Source: Myxococcota bacterium (GTDB taxonomy: Bacteria; Myxococcota_A; UBA9160; PR03). From it: DNA of 10,526 nucleotides. Under the pieces are notes generated by a model. It was not told the origin of the DNA. It did not search any database and saw nothing but the letters and a program-made list of their open reading frames with translations. The stretch covers positions 1 through 10,526 of the forward strand of contig JASJBO010000197.1 of assembly GCA_030066475.1 (NCBI GenBank), read 5' to 3'. Positions within the stretch are counted from its first letter, which is position 1, and each line of letters begins with the position of its first letter. Shown one piece after another: positions 1 to 6,568 of the stretch. A program made the position numbers and the translations under genes.

Positions 1-453
1 CGCAGCGGCTTCTTCCTGGAGAGCACGACCGGGGCGACCGGGCCGGTCTTCGACCTGGCGAGCGACGGAACGCTCCGCGTCTCGCCGAGCGCGCTCGAGC
101 TCGGCGGAGACCTGCTGCTCGCACCCGAGCTCGCCGGGGCGCTGGACCGTCGGCGCGAGGCGGGCCGAGTCGTCGGAAGCGCGCAGGTCCACGCTGTTCC
201 CGAGGCGTCTCGGGCGCTGCTCGCGGCGGTCGCGCTGGCGAGCCTCGCCGCCCTACGGTCGGTCCGCCGACCGCTGCACGCGCTGCAGCGTCTTCGCGGC
301 GTCGCGGCGGACGCCTTCGTCGCGGTCGGCGTGGGCGAGCTGGCCGACCTGCTCTCCCACCTCGGGGGACCAGGCGAACGGGGCGGCGCGCAGGGCGGTG
401 CGGCGCACGTCCGGCGCGGGGTGGGCGAGCGCGCGCAGCACGGTGGCGCGTAG
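1..453 (+). CDS. C-terminal end of a probable PEP-CTERM exported protein (partial; stop position doubtful)
   Basis: The gene enters from outside the window. Frame 1 is open to a TAG at 451-453 with G or C in nearly every third position. The visible part is a Gly/Leu/Ser-rich stretch, then VPEAS (bases 196-210), about 15 hydrophobic residues (214-255) and the basic end RSVRR (256-270). That order (VPEP-like motif, membrane segment, arginines) is the PEP-CTERM sorting signal of exported proteins processed by exosortase in Gram-negative bacteria. Such proteins normally stop within a few residues of the arginines. Here the frame runs about 60 residues further, antisense to the convergent gene. 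That extension is probably not native coding sequence, because the antisense codon register rarely produces stops in GC-rich DNA. The true stop may have been lost or misread. The rest of the protein lies upstream, so its function is unknown. Confidence 0.5.
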   Translation, partial: RSGFFLESTTGATGPVFDLASDGTLRVSPSALELGGDLLLAPELAGALDRRREAGRVVGSAQVHAVPEASRALLAAVALASLAALRSVRRPLHALQRLRGVAADAFVAVGVGELADLLSHLGGPGERGGAQGGAAHVRRGVGERAQHGGA

Positions 454-1179
454 CGCCTCGGGTTGCTGGACGCCGCCGCGCAGCGCCAGGTCGAGGATGG
501 TGGCGTCGTCGCCCTCGGCGGGCAGGCGCTCGAGCAGGAAGACGGCGCCGTCGGACTGGCCGGTGGCGAGCAGGGCGGAGACCTGTCGCAGCGTCGGCGA
601 GGCGTGCACGTCGAGCGCCGTCGCAGCGCGCTCGAGCGCCTGGGCGGGCCGCAGCGGGTGGAACGGTGCGCTGCGGTCGAGCAGCGCCGCCGAGCCCGCC
701 TGCCGCAGCGACTCGGAGGGCGCGTCGAGCCAGCCCAGGTAGAGCGCGTACAGGCGCTGTGGATCGCCGCGCGCGGCCTCGAGTCGGGTCAGCGCCTCCT
801 CCCAGCGGGCCGCCTCCGCATCGTCCAGCGTCGCCACCAGCTCGCGCGGCTCGTCCACCAGCACGAAGGGCGAGCGCGCCCCGCGCAGCAGCAGGATGGC
901 CCGGCTGCCGACCGCGAGCGGCGGCGGCCGCGAGGGAGAGCGCTTGATCTCGAACGCGTCGTCCGCCTCCCCGCGCAGCACGCGGGCATCGCGCACCAGG
1001 ATGCGCCCGGTGCGGACCTCGGCCACGGTGGCGAGCGCCAGCACGTCGGCCAGCGCCAGGCGGTCGTGCAGGGAACGGGCGCTCGGCGGCATGGGGTGCT
1101 GCGCTCGCGCCGAGGCGGCGCCGAGCAGCAGAGCCGCGCAGACGGCCACGGCGAGGCAGCGGAGCGGGGGGGTGGGCAC
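253..1179 (-). CDS. Exported protein with C-terminal HEAT-like repeats, function unknown
   Basis: This is a 308-residue protein starting at GTG (complement of 1177-1179). The N-terminus is a signal peptide: a short polar start, a hydrophobic run rich in Ala and Leu (about 8-22) and an Ala-x-Ala site near ARAQ (about 24-27). The mature protein is therefore expected in the periplasm or outside the cell. The middle (about 35-130) looks like a small beta-rich domain. From about 140 onward the chain is helical and Ala/Leu/Arg-rich. Near the C-terminus, segments such as LRALAHPAPDVRRTALRAA and HADRDEGVRRDAAKTL have the turn-plus-helix pattern of HEAT/PBS-lyase-like repeats, which usually serve as protein-binding scaffolds. 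I see no catalytic motif. No clear Shine-Dalgarno precedes the GTG, and a TATACT box lies only ~10 bases upstream. Its stop overlaps the convergent upstream gene. The frame is secure; the role is not. Confidence 0.75.
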   Translation of the reverse strand: MPTPPLRCLAVAVCAALLLGAASARAQHPMPPSARSLHDRLALADVLALATVAEVRTGRILVRDARVLRGEADDAFEIKRSPSRPPPLAVGSRAILLLRGARSPFVLVDEPRELVATLDDAEAARWEEALTRLEAARGDPQRLYALYLGWLDAPSESLRQAGSAALLDRSAPFHPLRPAQALERAATALDVHASPTLRQVSALLATGQSDGAVFLLERLPAEGDDATILDLALRGGVQQPEALRATVLRALAHPAPDVRRTALRAAPFAWSPEVGEQVGQLAHADRDEGVRRDAAKTLQRVQRSADRP

Positions 1180-1241
1180 GGGCCCGCAGTATAGAGCCGC
1201 ACGTTAGACTCGGCGGGCGGCAGCAGGAGGACCGTCGAGAC
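1180..1241. promoter_or_regulatory. Divergent intergenic region with candidate promoters for the exported protein and the MoaD-like gene
   Basis: Two genes diverge across these 62 bases, so promoters for both must be close. For the - strand gene, TATACT (complement of 1189-1194) resembles a -10 box and would place the transcript start only a few bases before its GTG, giving a nearly leaderless mRNA. For the + strand cassette, TAGACT at 1205-1210 is a possible -10, followed by AGGAGG at 1225-1230 and ATG at 1242. No convincing -35 element is visible for either, so these are weak calls. Confidence 0.3.
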
Positions 1242-1511
1242 ATGCCGACCATCGTGATTCCGCCGCCCTACCGGGGGCCGACCCGAGGCGTCGACGAGGT
1301 CGAGGTGGGTGCCGGCACGGTGCGCGAGTGCATCGAGGCCGTGGAGACGCGCTACCCCGGCTTCCGCGAGCAGATCGTCGACGGCGCCGACAACCCGCAC
1401 CGCTTCGTCAAGCTCTTCCTGAACGGCGACCAGCTCGACGGCGACGTGCTGGCCGCCAAGGTTGGCGATCAGGACCGGCTCGAGGTGCTGGCCGCGATCG
1501 CGGGCGGTTGA
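1242..1511 (+). CDS. MoaD/ThiS-family sulfur-carrier protein
   Basis: This is an 89-residue ubiquitin-fold protein with a strong ribosome site (AGGAGG at 1225-1230) before its ATG. Family features are the acidic/hydrophobic core VRECIEAVETRYPGF (about 28-42), the conserved strand FVKLFLNG (about 55-62), the segment DRLEVLAAIAGG at the end, and above all the C-terminal Gly-Gly. In MoaD and ThiS this terminus is adenylated and thiocarboxylated to donate sulfur; in MoaD it builds the dithiolene of molybdopterin. The length matches the family. It lies 113 bp before a tungsten-type oxidoreductase and two moeA genes, so a dedicated carrier for the metallopterin cofactor is the natural reading. No activating enzyme (MoeB/ThiF type) or MoaE is in the window, so it must use one encoded elsewhere. 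A ThiS-like role is less likely, given the neighbours. Confidence 0.85.
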   Translation: MPTIVIPPPYRGPTRGVDEVEVGAGTVRECIEAVETRYPGFREQIVDGADNPHRFVKLFLNGDQLDGDVLAAKVGDQDRLEVLAAIAGG

Positions 1512-1529
1512 AGCCGGCCGCTCGCCTCG

Positions 1530-1543
1530 GGCCCCCCGGGGCC
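1530..1543 (+). other. Short GC palindrome between the MoaD-like gene and AOR
   Basis: The bases GGCCCC and GGGGCC face each other across two C residues, 19 bases after the MoaD-like stop codon. There is no T run behind it. It could weakly attenuate transcription between the two genes, but a palindrome this short is also expected by chance in such GC-rich DNA. Confidence 0.2.
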
Positions 1544-1608
1544 TGACGCTCTTCGATCGCGACTCCGCGTCCGCCGGTGGGCGGGCTTTGATAGCATCCG
1601 GCGATTCC

Positions 1609-1617
1609 AAGGAGGAG
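1609..1617 (+). promoter_or_regulatory. Strong Shine-Dalgarno site of the AOR gene
   Basis: AAGGAGGAG lies seven bases before the ATG at 1625. It is the longest match to the anti-Shine-Dalgarno sequence I noticed at a gene start in the window and fixes the AOR start. It also implies high translation of the oxidoreductase compared with the moeA genes, which lack such a site. Confidence 0.8.
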
Positions 1618-1624
1618 AACCCGC

Positions 1625-3352
1625 ATGAGCGGCCCCCAGGGCGACCAGCTGATCCGCGTCGACATGACGACCCAGACCGCCACCACCGAGGCCTACCCCG
1701 AGGACTGGAAGCTCCTCGGCGGCCGGGCGCTGTCGGCGCGCATCCTGCTCGAGGAGTGCGACGCGAGCTGCGATCCGCTCGGTCCCGACAACGTGCTGGT
1801 GATGGCGCCCGGCGTGCTGTCCGGCACCGCGGCGCCCACCTCGGGCCGCATCTCGATGGGCGGCAAGAGCCCGCTCACGAACGGCATCAAGGAGGCCAAC
1901 TCGGGCGGCGAGCCGGGCCAGGACCTGATGAGGCTCGGCTACCGCGCCGTCGTCGTGAAGGGCCAGCCGGCCGACCCCGACAAGCGCTACGGGCTCGAGG
2001 TCGACGGGACCGGCGTGCGCGTGGTCGAGGCCGACGACAAGAAGGGCATGTGGAACTACGCGCTGTCCGAGGCGCTGGTCGGCCAGTACGGCGCGAAGGC
2101 GTCGTTCATCCAGATCGGCCCGGCCGGCGAGCTGCGGCTGGCGGGCGCCTCGATCGCCACCACGGACGAGAAGAACCGGCCCGCCCGCCACGCGGCGCGC
2201 GGCGGCCTGGGCGCCGTGATGGGCTCGAAGGGCCTCAAGTACGTGGCCGTCGACGCGGGCAAGGCCCCGCTGCGCGGCGCCTCCGACCGCAAGCCCTTCA
2301 TGGCGCACAACAAGGAATACACCAAGGAGTACCTGGCGGGCCCGCAGATGTTCAAGACCGGCACCAGCTCGGTGGTGCCCGTGGCGAACATGCTCAACAC
2401 CTTCCCCTACAAGAACCGCACCGAGGGCCAGTCGCCCGACGCGCAGAACCTCGACGGCGCGCGCATCGTCGAGAGCTTCGAGGAGCGCGGCGGCGGCATG
2501 CACAACTGCATGACCGGCTGCATCGTGCAGTGCTCGAACGTCGTCCACGACGCCGAGGGCAACTACAAGACCTCGGCGCTCGAGTTCGAGACGCTCACCC
2601 TGCTCGGCGCGAACTGCGCGATCGCGAGCTGGGAGGACGTGGCCGACCTCGACCGGCTCTGCGACGAGGTCGGGCTCGACACCATCGAGGCCGGCGCGGC
2701 GATCGCCGTCTACATGGACTCGGGCGCGATGGAGTACGGCGACGCCGAGGGCGCCAAGCGCATCCTGAAGGAGATCGCCGAGGGCACCGAGCTGGGCGTG
2801 GCGATCGGCAACGGCGCCGCCTCGATCGGCCGCAAGCAGAAGCACCACCGCGTGCCGGTGGTGCGCGGCCAGGCGATCCCGGCCTGGGACCCGCGGCCGC
2901 TCAAGGCCACGGGCGTGACCTACGCCACCAGCCCGATGGGCGCCGACCACACGGCCGGCCTGATCGTGAACCCGGGCCTGCCGGCCGAGGAGTTCGCGCG
3001 CGCGTCGCAGGAGTCACAGCTCGTCAATGCGGTGTGCGACTCGTCGGGCTTCTGCCAGTTCCTGCAGCCCAGCATCGCGGACATCTCGCAGTACTACTCG
3101 GAGCTGTACGGCGAGACGATCAGCAACGAGCAGGTGGCCGACATCGGCTGGCAGTGCCTCTCGGACGAGTGGGCGTTCAACGAGCGCGCGGGCTGGAAGG
3201 CCGAGGACGACGACCTGCCCGACGTGATGAAGGACGAGGGCGTGGGCCCCGGCGGCGCCCTGAAGTTCGACGTGCCGAAGGACGAGATCGCGAAGGCGAA
3301 GGTGCGCTTCGACCCGCGCGACGAGCTGTTCGCGCTCAAGGCCACCGGCTGA
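1625..3352 (+). CDS. aor: Tungsten-type aldehyde:ferredoxin oxidoreductase family protein (AOR)
   Basis: This 575-residue enzyme is slightly shorter than the ~605-residue archaeal prototype. AOR-family enzymes oxidise aldehydes to carboxylic acids, passing electrons from a W-bis-pterin and a [4Fe-4S] cluster to ferredoxin in the cytoplasm. N-terminal pterin-binding motifs are clear: GGRALSA (32-38), SGTAAPTSGRISMGGKSPLT (66-85), NSGG (92-95) and ARGGLGAVMGSK (191-202). The counterpart of the pterin-ligand Glu is E322 in LEFET, followed by DEVGLD (347-352) and H442 in ADHTAG. Cluster cysteines are C295, C299 and C303, with C477 in DSSGFC (472-477). The first two cysteines are spaced Cx3C rather than the Cx2C of the Pyrococcus enzyme. 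The C-terminus lacks the usual late YY-x2-RGWD-like stretch. The MoaD-like gene before it and two moeA genes after it support a metallopterin enzyme. The substrate cannot be told, and no AorA/AorC-type electron partner is in the window. Confidence 0.92.
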   Translation: MSGPQGDQLIRVDMTTQTATTEAYPEDWKLLGGRALSARILLEECDASCDPLGPDNVLVMAPGVLSGTAAPTSGRISMGGKSPLTNGIKEANSGGEPGQDLMRLGYRAVVVKGQPADPDKRYGLEVDGTGVRVVEADDKKGMWNYALSEALVGQYGAKASFIQIGPAGELRLAGASIATTDEKNRPARHAARGGLGAVMGSKGLKYVAVDAGKAPLRGASDRKPFMAHNKEYTKEYLAGPQMFKTGTSSVVPVANMLNTFPYKNRTEGQSPDAQNLDGARIVESFEERGGGMHNCMTGCIVQCSNVVHDAEGNYKTSALEFETLTLLGANCAIASWEDVADLDRLCDEVGLDTIEAGAAIAVYMDSGAMEYGDAEGAKRILKEIAEGTELGVAIGNGAASIGRKQKHHRVPVVRGQAIPAWDPRPLKATGVTYATSPMGADHTAGLIVNPGLPAEEFARASQESQLVNAVCDSSGFCQFLQPSIADISQYYSELYGETISNEQVADIGWQCLSDEWAFNERAGWKAEDDDLPDVMKDEGVGPGGALKFDVPKDEIAKAKVRFDPRDELFALKATG

Positions 3353-3375
3353 TCGGAGCGCCGGGCTGATTCTCG

Positions 3376-3405
3376 CTGCGGGCAGGGGCCATCCCCTGCC
3401 CGCAG
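3376..3405 (+). terminator. Perfect 13-bp hairpin after AOR, probable terminator or mRNA 3'-end stabiliser
   Basis: CTGCGGGCAGGGG (3376-3388) pairs without mismatch with CCCCTGCCCGCAG (3393-3405) around the loop CCAT. It starts 24 bases after the AOR stop. The stem is far too long and exact to be chance. No T run follows directly, so it may be a leaky terminator or a block to exonucleases that lets AOR be made in excess over the downstream genes. It ends only 20 bases before the MoeA1 ATG. Confidence 0.7.
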
Positions 3406-3418
3406 CCGTTTGCGGCTG
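3403..3418 (+). promoter_or_regulatory. Second hairpin in the MoeA1 leader, mutually exclusive with the 13-bp hairpin base
   Basis: CAGCCG (3403-3408) pairs with CGGCTG (3413-3418) around the loop TTTG. Its left arm shares three bases (3403-3405) with the right arm of the longer upstream hairpin, so the two compete at their edges. It occupies the place where a ribosome site for the ATG at 3426 would be expected, and no Shine-Dalgarno is visible there. It could tune translation of MoeA1, but no regulator or ligand is evident. Confidence 0.4.
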
Positions 3419-3425
3419 TTCCCAC

Positions 3426-4673
3426 ATGGCGAAGAATCCCGACATCCGGATGCGCGGCTTCGCGGAGCGCGCCGACGTCGAGGAGGTCGAGCGCTTCCTC
3501 GCCGAGCACGCGCGCGCGCTGGCGGCCGAGCCCGTGCCGCTCGACGCCTGCGCGGGACGCGTGCTGGCCCAGGACGTCGTCGCGGCCGTCGACGTGCCGC
3601 ACTTCGCGCGCTCCGCGATGGACGGCTACGCGGTGCGCGGCGAGGACACCTTCGGCGCCTCCGCCTACGACCCGATCGCGCTCGAGCTGGTGGGCCTCTC
3701 GCTGCCCGGGCGGGCCTGGGGCGGGCGTCTGGAGCGTGGCCAGGCCGTGCGGATCATGACCGGCGCGCCGGTGCCCGAGGGCGCCGACGCGGTGGTGATG
3801 GCGGAGGTGACCGAGGAGGCCGACGGGCGCGTCGCGGTGCGCGAGCCGGTGGCGCCGCGCAAGAACGTGGGCGCTGCGGGCGAGGACATCCGCGCCGGCG
3901 ACGCCGTGCTGCGCGCGGGGCGCCGGCTGCGCCCGCAGGACGCCGGGCTGCTGGCGTCGATCGGCGTGGCGCGACCGTCCTGCGTGCGACGCCCGCGCGT
4001 CGCGCTGGTGGTGACCGGCGACGAGCTGCTGCCCGCCGGCAGCACGCCGGCCGGCCACCGCATCGTCGACTCGAACTCGGTGGTGCTGCGCGCGCTGGTG
4101 GCGCGCGACGGGGCCGAGGCGCTGCCCTTCGAGATCCTGCCCGACCGCCCCGAGCGCATCGCCGCCGCGCTGGAGACGCCCGAGGCCGACGTGGTGCTGG
4201 TTTCCGGCGGCAGCTCGGTCGGGCAGGAGGACCACGCGCCGCGCCTGCTGGCAGAGCTCGGCAGCCTCGACTTCCACGGCATCTCGATGCGCCCCTCGAG
4301 CCCGGCAGGCCTGGGCCGGATCGGCGCGCGCTGGGTATTCCTGCTGCCCGGCAACCCGGTCTCGTGCCTGTGCGCCTACGAGTTCTTCGCCGGGCCGACG
4401 CTGCGCGCGCTGGGCGGCCGCTCGCGCGCCTGGCCGCACCGGCGCGTGCGGCTGCCGCTGGCGCGCAAGATCGCCTCGGCGGTGGGCCGCACCGACTACG
4501 TGCGCGTCGCGGTCGAGGACGGCTACGTGGTGCCGCTCGCGACCTCGGGTGCGTCGATCCTCTCGTCGACCGTGCGCGCCTCGGGCTGCGTGATCGTGCC
4601 GCGCGAGCTGGAGGGGATGCCGGAGGGCGCGGAGGTGGAGGTGCGGCTGTACGACGAGGCGGAAGCACCGTGA
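3426..4673 (+). CDS. moeA: Molybdopterin molybdenumtransferase MoeA, first copy
   Basis: This 415-residue protein is of normal MoeA length. MoeA inserts molybdate or tungstate into adenylated molybdopterin in the cytoplasm. Motifs are IRMRGF near the N-terminus (7-12), SAMDGYA (63-69), TGAPVPEGADAVV (112-124), GEDI (152-155), TGDE (197-200), SGGSSVGQED (260-269) and PGNPVS (308-313). The IRMRGF start is typical of one MoeA branch and supports the ATG at 3426 over the internal ATG at 3450. The usual KPGKP loop is MRPSSP here (288-293), so both lysines are missing; it may be a subfamily trait. There is no Shine-Dalgarno, and a hairpin sits just upstream. Its TGA overlaps the GTG of the next moeA in a GTGA junction, which implies translational coupling. 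Alongside an AOR gene, tungsten insertion is plausible but unproven. Confidence 0.93.
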   Translation: MAKNPDIRMRGFAERADVEEVERFLAEHARALAAEPVPLDACAGRVLAQDVVAAVDVPHFARSAMDGYAVRGEDTFGASAYDPIALELVGLSLPGRAWGGRLERGQAVRIMTGAPVPEGADAVVMAEVTEEADGRVAVREPVAPRKNVGAAGEDIRAGDAVLRAGRRLRPQDAGLLASIGVARPSCVRRPRVALVVTGDELLPAGSTPAGHRIVDSNSVVLRALVARDGAEALPFEILPDRPERIAAALETPEADVVLVSGGSSVGQEDHAPRLLAELGSLDFHGISMRPSSPAGLGRIGARWVFLLPGNPVSCLCAYEFFAGPTLRALGGRSRAWPHRRVRLPLARKIASAVGRTDYVRVAVEDGYVVPLATSGASILSSTVRASGCVIVPRELEGMPEGAEVEVRLYDEAEAP

Positions 4674-6568
4674 AGCAGAGCCAGTTCCTCGAGGTCGTGG
4701 ATCGCGACGAGGCCGAGCGCCGCTGGCTGGAGGTGATCGACGCGAGCCCGCTCGGCGCGGAGGGGGTGCCGCTCGCGCAGGCGCTCGGCCGCGTGCTCGC
4801 CGAGGACGTGGGCGCCGAGGTGGACGTCCCCGGCTTCGACCGCTCCAACATGGACGGCTTCGCGGTGCGCGCGGCCGACACCTTCGGGGCCAGCGAGGAG
4901 GAGCCGCTGCGCCTGCGCCTGAACGCCGAGAGCATTCCCACCGGGGTGATGCCCCAGGTCGAGGTGGGCGCGGGCACGGCGACGTCGATCGCCACCGGCG
5001 GAGTGCTGCCGCGCGGCGCCGACGCGGTCGTTCCGGTGGAGGTGACCGACGTCGAGGGCGACCGGGTCGTGGTGCGCCGCGCCGCGGTCCCCGGCGCGGC
5101 GGTGTCGTTCGCCGGCACCGACATCGGTGCGGGCGAGACGGTGCTGTTCGCCGGGACGCGACTGACCTCGCGCGACACCGGCGTGCTGGCCGCGATCGGG
5201 CGCGCCGAGGTGGCGGTGCAGCGCCGCCCGCGCGTCGCGATCGTGTCGACGGGCGACGAGATCGTGCAGCCGGGCGAGGCGATGCGGCCCGGGCTGATCT
5301 TCGACAGCAACGGCCGCATCCTGGCCGACGCCGTGGCCGAGCTGGGCGCCGAGCCGTGGTTCCTGGGCGCCATCCGCGACGACGAGGCGGCGCTGCGCGC
5401 GGCGCTCGATCGGGCGCTCGCCGAGGCCGACGCGGTGCTGCTCTCGGGCGGCACCTCGAAGGGCGAGGGCGATCTCAACGCGCGGGTCGTCGAGGCGCTC
5501 GACCCCGGCATCGTCGTCCACGGCGTCGCGCTCAAGCCGGGCAAGCCGATCTGCCTGGCGGCGGCGGGCCGCAAGCCCGTGGTGATCCTGCCGGGCTTCC
5601 CGACCTCGGCGATCTTCACCTTCCACGAGTTCGTGGCGCCGGTGCTGCGGCGCCTGGGCGGCCTGCCCGCCGACCGCCGCGAGTCGGTGACGGCGCGCCT
5701 GGCGCTGCGCACGACCTCCGAGCGCGGCCGCCTCGAGTACCTGCTGGTCGGGCTCGTGCGCGGCGACGACGGCGCGCTGGCCGCCTATCCGATGGGCAAG
5801 GGCAGCGGCAGCGTCACCGCCTTCAGCCGCGCCGACGGCTTCGTGCGGGTGGGGCGCAACACCGAGATCGTCGAGGCCGACGCGCCGGTGGAGGTGATGC
5901 TCGTCGGCCGCGAGCTGCCGCTGGCCGACCTGGTCGTGATCGGCAGCCACTGCGCCGGGCTCGACCGCATCGCCAGCGCGCTGGCGCAGGAGGGCTTCAC
6001 GCTCAAGGTGCACGCGGTGGGCAGCCAGGGCGGGCTGGCCGCAGCGCAGCGCGGCGAGTGCGACCTGGCGCCGATCCACCTGCTCGATCCGGCGACCGAC
6101 CAGTACAACGAGCCGTTCCTGGGCGACGGCCTGCGCCTGCTGCGCGGCTACGGTCGCATGCAGGGCGTGGTGACGCGCCCCGACGAGACGCGCGAGCCCG
6201 AGGCGCTGCTGGCCGACGCGCAGCTGCGCATGGTGAACCGCAACCGCGGCAGCGGCACGCGCGTGCTGATCGACCGCCTGCTCGGCGAGCGGCGCCCGCC
6301 GGGCTTCGCCTACGAGCCGCGCTCGCACTACGCGGTGGCGGCCGCGGTGGCGCAGAAGCGCGCCGACTGGGGCGTCACGATCGAGACGGTCGCGCGCCAG
6401 GCGGGCCTGCGCTTCCACCCGCTCCAGGCCGAGCACTACGACTTCGCGGTACCCGCCGCGCGCTGGGAGCGTCCGGCGCTGCGCGCGCTGCGCCGCCTGC
6501 TCGAGCCCGGGAGCGCGCTGCGGCGCGAGCTCGAGGCGCTGGGGTTCACGACACCCGAGGCGCCGTGA
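4670..6568 (+). CDS. moeA: MoeA second copy fused to a C-terminal PBP-like domain
   Basis: This 632-residue protein starts at GTG within the overlapping GTGA of the upstream gene. Residues 1 to about 412 are a complete MoeA: SNMDGFAV (59-66), TGGVLPRGADAVV (109-121), GTDI (149-152), STGDE (193-197), SGGTSKGEGD (259-268), LKPGKP (288-293) and PGFPTS (308-313). Unlike the first copy it keeps the lysines of the KPGKP loop. From about 418 a second domain begins (LVVIGSHCAGLDRI, then GSQGGL, CDLAPIHLLDP and NRNRGSGTR at 523-531). This is the periplasmic-binding-protein-like/LysR-substrate-type domain found fused to MoeA in many archaea and some bacteria. There it is suspected to sense or bind the metal oxyanion or a pterin. 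It has no signal peptide, so it is cytoplasmic. Its TGA overlaps the next GTG in the same manner. Confidence 0.93.
   Translation: MKQSQFLEVVDRDEAERRWLEVIDASPLGAEGVPLAQALGRVLAEDVGAEVDVPGFDRSNMDGFAVRAADTFGASEEEPLRLRLNAESIPTGVMPQVEVGAGTATSIATGGVLPRGADAVVPVEVTDVEGDRVVVRRAAVPGAAVSFAGTDIGAGETVLFAGTRLTSRDTGVLAAIGRAEVAVQRRPRVAIVSTGDEIVQPGEAMRPGLIFDSNGRILADAVAELGAEPWFLGAIRDDEAALRAALDRALAEADAVLLSGGTSKGEGDLNARVVEALDPGIVVHGVALKPGKPICLAAAGRKPVVILPGFPTSAIFTFHEFVAPVLRRLGGLPADRRESVTARLALRTTSERGRLEYLLVGLVRGDDGALAAYPMGKGSGSVTAFSRADGFVRVGRNTEIVEADAPVEVMLVGRELPLADLVVIGSHCAGLDRIASALAQEGFTLKVHAVGSQGGLAAAQRGECDLAPIHLLDPATDQYNEPFLGDGLRLLRGYGRMQGVVTRPDETREPEALLADAQLRMVNRNRGSGTRVLIDRLLGERRPPGFAYEPRSHYAVAAAVAQKRADWGVTIETVARQAGLRFHPLQAEHYDFAVPAARWERPALRALRRLLEPGSALRRELEALGFTTPEAP

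Noticed and set aside
1469..2950. Long - strand reading frame (about 490 residues) opposite the AOR gene
   Set aside because: It is a composition shadow, rich in Arg, Ala, His and Gly with no family motifs. The + strand encodes clear AOR motifs throughout.
3353..3425. A molybdenum-cofactor riboswitch before MoeA1
   Set aside because: The leader is only 73 bases long and consists of two simple hairpins. I cannot fit it to the larger multi-stem Moco riboswitch.
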